A DNA stretch of 7,674 nucleotides from Desulfobulbaceae bacterium (GTDB lineage Bacteria; Desulfobacterota; Desulfobulbia; Desulfobulbales; Desulfocapsaceae): the NCBI GenBank assembly GCA_030632405.1, contig DAOVUU010000109.1, positions 1-7,674 of the forward strand, in the 5' to 3' direction. Under the pieces are notes generated by a model. The model was not told the origin of the DNA. It saw nothing but the letters and a program-made list of their open reading frames with translations, and did no database searches. Position numbers and translations under genes: made by a program. Shown in pieces: positions 6,666 to 7,674 of this stretch. How positions within the stretch are numbered: the first letter of the stretch is position 1; every line of letters starts with the position of its first letter.

Positions 6666-6729
6666 ATTATGAAATTAAAAGACTATGTCAAAAAAGAACT
6701 CACAAGGTTGAGTCAGGGGGGACGTCTGA

Positions 6730-7641
6730 ATGAATGCTAAACCCAAAGTATGGTTGAACGATAAAATTATTCCCTGGGAAGATGCTCAAGTGCCAATTTT
6801 ATCCCATGGATTTTCCAGGGGGTCTGCAGTGTTTGAAGTCTGTGGAACACATATTGTACCCGGTGGAGTTGCCGCTTTCAGACTGGATGCCCACCTGAAG
6901 AGACTGGAGCAGACGGTGAGTCTTCTGGATATGGAGTTGGGGTTTCCCACAGGAGAAATTGCAAAAGCTGTTTCAAAGCTCACCGCCATCAATAAGTCAG
7001 AGCGTGGAGTTGTAAAAATTATGGCATACTGGGGGGAGGAGGCCATTATCAATCTTGTGTTAACATCGAAACTCGATGTGGCGATTTTTACAATTCCTGC
7101 TACCGAAGAACTGGGGCTGGATGGGGTCAAGCCGTTATCCGCCTGCCTTTCAAAGTGGAAAAAACTTCACCCCGAAACAATTCCAGTACAGGCCAAGGCC
7201 TGTGCAAATTATCTCAATGGATATCTGGTTAGAAAGGATGCCAATGATCGGGGCTTTGATCTTGGATTAAATGTAGGAACTGACGGATTTTTAGCAGAAG
7301 GGTCCATTGAATCTGTATTTATAGTGAAAGATGGCATACTTAAAACACCACCTCTGGGTAGAATTCTGGCAAGTGTAACCCGGGACTCAATTTTAACTGC
7401 TGCCAGACAGAGTGATATTGAAGTGTATGAAACAACTCTGGTAAAAGAAGATTTATATACTGCCGATGAAATGTTTACCTGTCATACGGGATCTAAGGTA
7501 CCGCCTATTTTACGATTTGAAGAAAAAGAGATGGAGGCTCCGGGGCCAGTTACGGTAAAGGTGGCTGAAATGATGGATGATATTATGAGCTTTAAGGATA
7601 CCAGGTTTAAGGATTGGTTTCAGATGCTTTATCGTAACTGA
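6730..7641 (+). CDS. Class IV PLP-dependent aminotransferase (BCAT / D-amino acid transaminase fold)
   Basis: A cytosolic fold-type IV PLP enzyme of 303 residues, normal for branched-chain aminotransferases, D-amino acid transaminases and aminodeoxychorismate lyases. The N-terminal domain has WLNDKIIPWEDAQVPILSHG (8-27), GSAVFEV (31-37) and FRLDAHLKRLEQT (50-62); an Arg here normally grips the PLP phosphate. Lys156 in VQAKACANYLNG is the Schiff-base lysine. Glu190 in FLAEGSIESVF, the conserved Glu that touches the PLP ring nitrogen, follows at the expected distance. SVTRDSIL (215-222) and the late loop FTCHTGSKVPPI (249-260) complete the cofactor site. The loop is not the usual TGTAAEV or TSTTSEV form, so substrate class cannot be assigned. 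ATG 6730 is preceded by AGGGGGG with eight bases spacing. Being downstream of the hydrolase and TRAP genes suggests it deaminates the imported amino acid or its product. No truncation or frameshift seen. Confidence 0.93.
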   Translation: MNAKPKVWLNDKIIPWEDAQVPILSHGFSRGSAVFEVCGTHIVPGGVAAFRLDAHLKRLEQTVSLLDMELGFPTGEIAKAVSKLTAINKSERGVVKIMAYWGEEAIINLVLTSKLDVAIFTIPATEELGLDGVKPLSACLSKWKKLHPETIPVQAKACANYLNGYLVRKDANDRGFDLGLNVGTDGFLAEGSIESVFIVKDGILKTPPLGRILASVTRDSILTAARQSDIEVYETTLVKEDLYTADEMFTCHTGSKVPPILRFEEKEMEAPGPVTVKVAEMMDDIMSFKDTRFKDWFQMLYRN

Positions 7642-7674
7642 TGGAGGCGAAGAGTTTTTAAGAGACCATCACCA

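Noticed and set aside
6669..6740. A 23-codon reading frame (MKLKDYVKKEL...) overlapping the start of the aminotransferase gene, possible leader peptide
   Set aside because: No ribosome binding site precedes its ATG, it has no amino acid run typical of attenuators, and its length is within chance.
7643..7647. GGAGG just after the aminotransferase stop, possible ribosome site of a further gene
   Set aside because: No ATG, GTG or TTG follows at suitable spacing, and the frame opened by ATG 7641 ends after six codons.

Overview
The window looks like part of a Gram-negative, probably anaerobic or marine-type bacterium of moderate GC content. The Gram-negative reading rests on a tripartite TRAP transporter with an exported periplasmic binding protein. 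A sulfate-reducer-like (Desulfobacterota) origin would fit the style of the genes, but the sequence alone does not settle the taxon. No rRNA, tRNA, CRISPR array, insertion sequence or phage gene is visible, and every gene is intact except the one cut by the left edge.

Layout: two groups of genes diverge from a roughly 240-base control region at about 2067-2308. Leftward (minus strand) run gnd, a canonical NADP-dependent 6-phosphogluconate dehydrogenase, and after a 66-base gap a proline racemase-family gene that leaves the window at base 1. Rightward (plus strand) run an M20 zinc-dependent amidohydrolase of the YgeY type, the three subunits of a TRAP transporter (DctP binding protein, DctQ small permease, DctM large permease), and a class IV PLP aminotransferase of the BCAT/D-amino-acid transaminase fold.

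The rightward genes are co-directional with short gaps, and the gaps carry RNA hairpins. A weak hairpin precedes dctP. A strong GC-rich terminator-like hairpin sits between dctP and dctQ, which should let the binding protein be made in excess over the membrane subunits. A 127-base gap with a palindrome and a weak promoter precedes the aminotransferase.

Inferred joint role: uptake of a carboxylate-bearing compound by the TRAP system, cleavage of an amide or peptide-like bond by the M20 enzyme, epimerisation of the released amino or imino acid by the racemase-family enzyme, and transamination to a 2-oxo acid. This would be a scavenging route for an N-acyl, peptidyl, D- or hydroxylated amino acid. 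The individual enzyme families are well supported; the pathway and its substrate are inference. I see no gene here that lacks a known family, so the novelty, if any, lies in the combination and its regulation.
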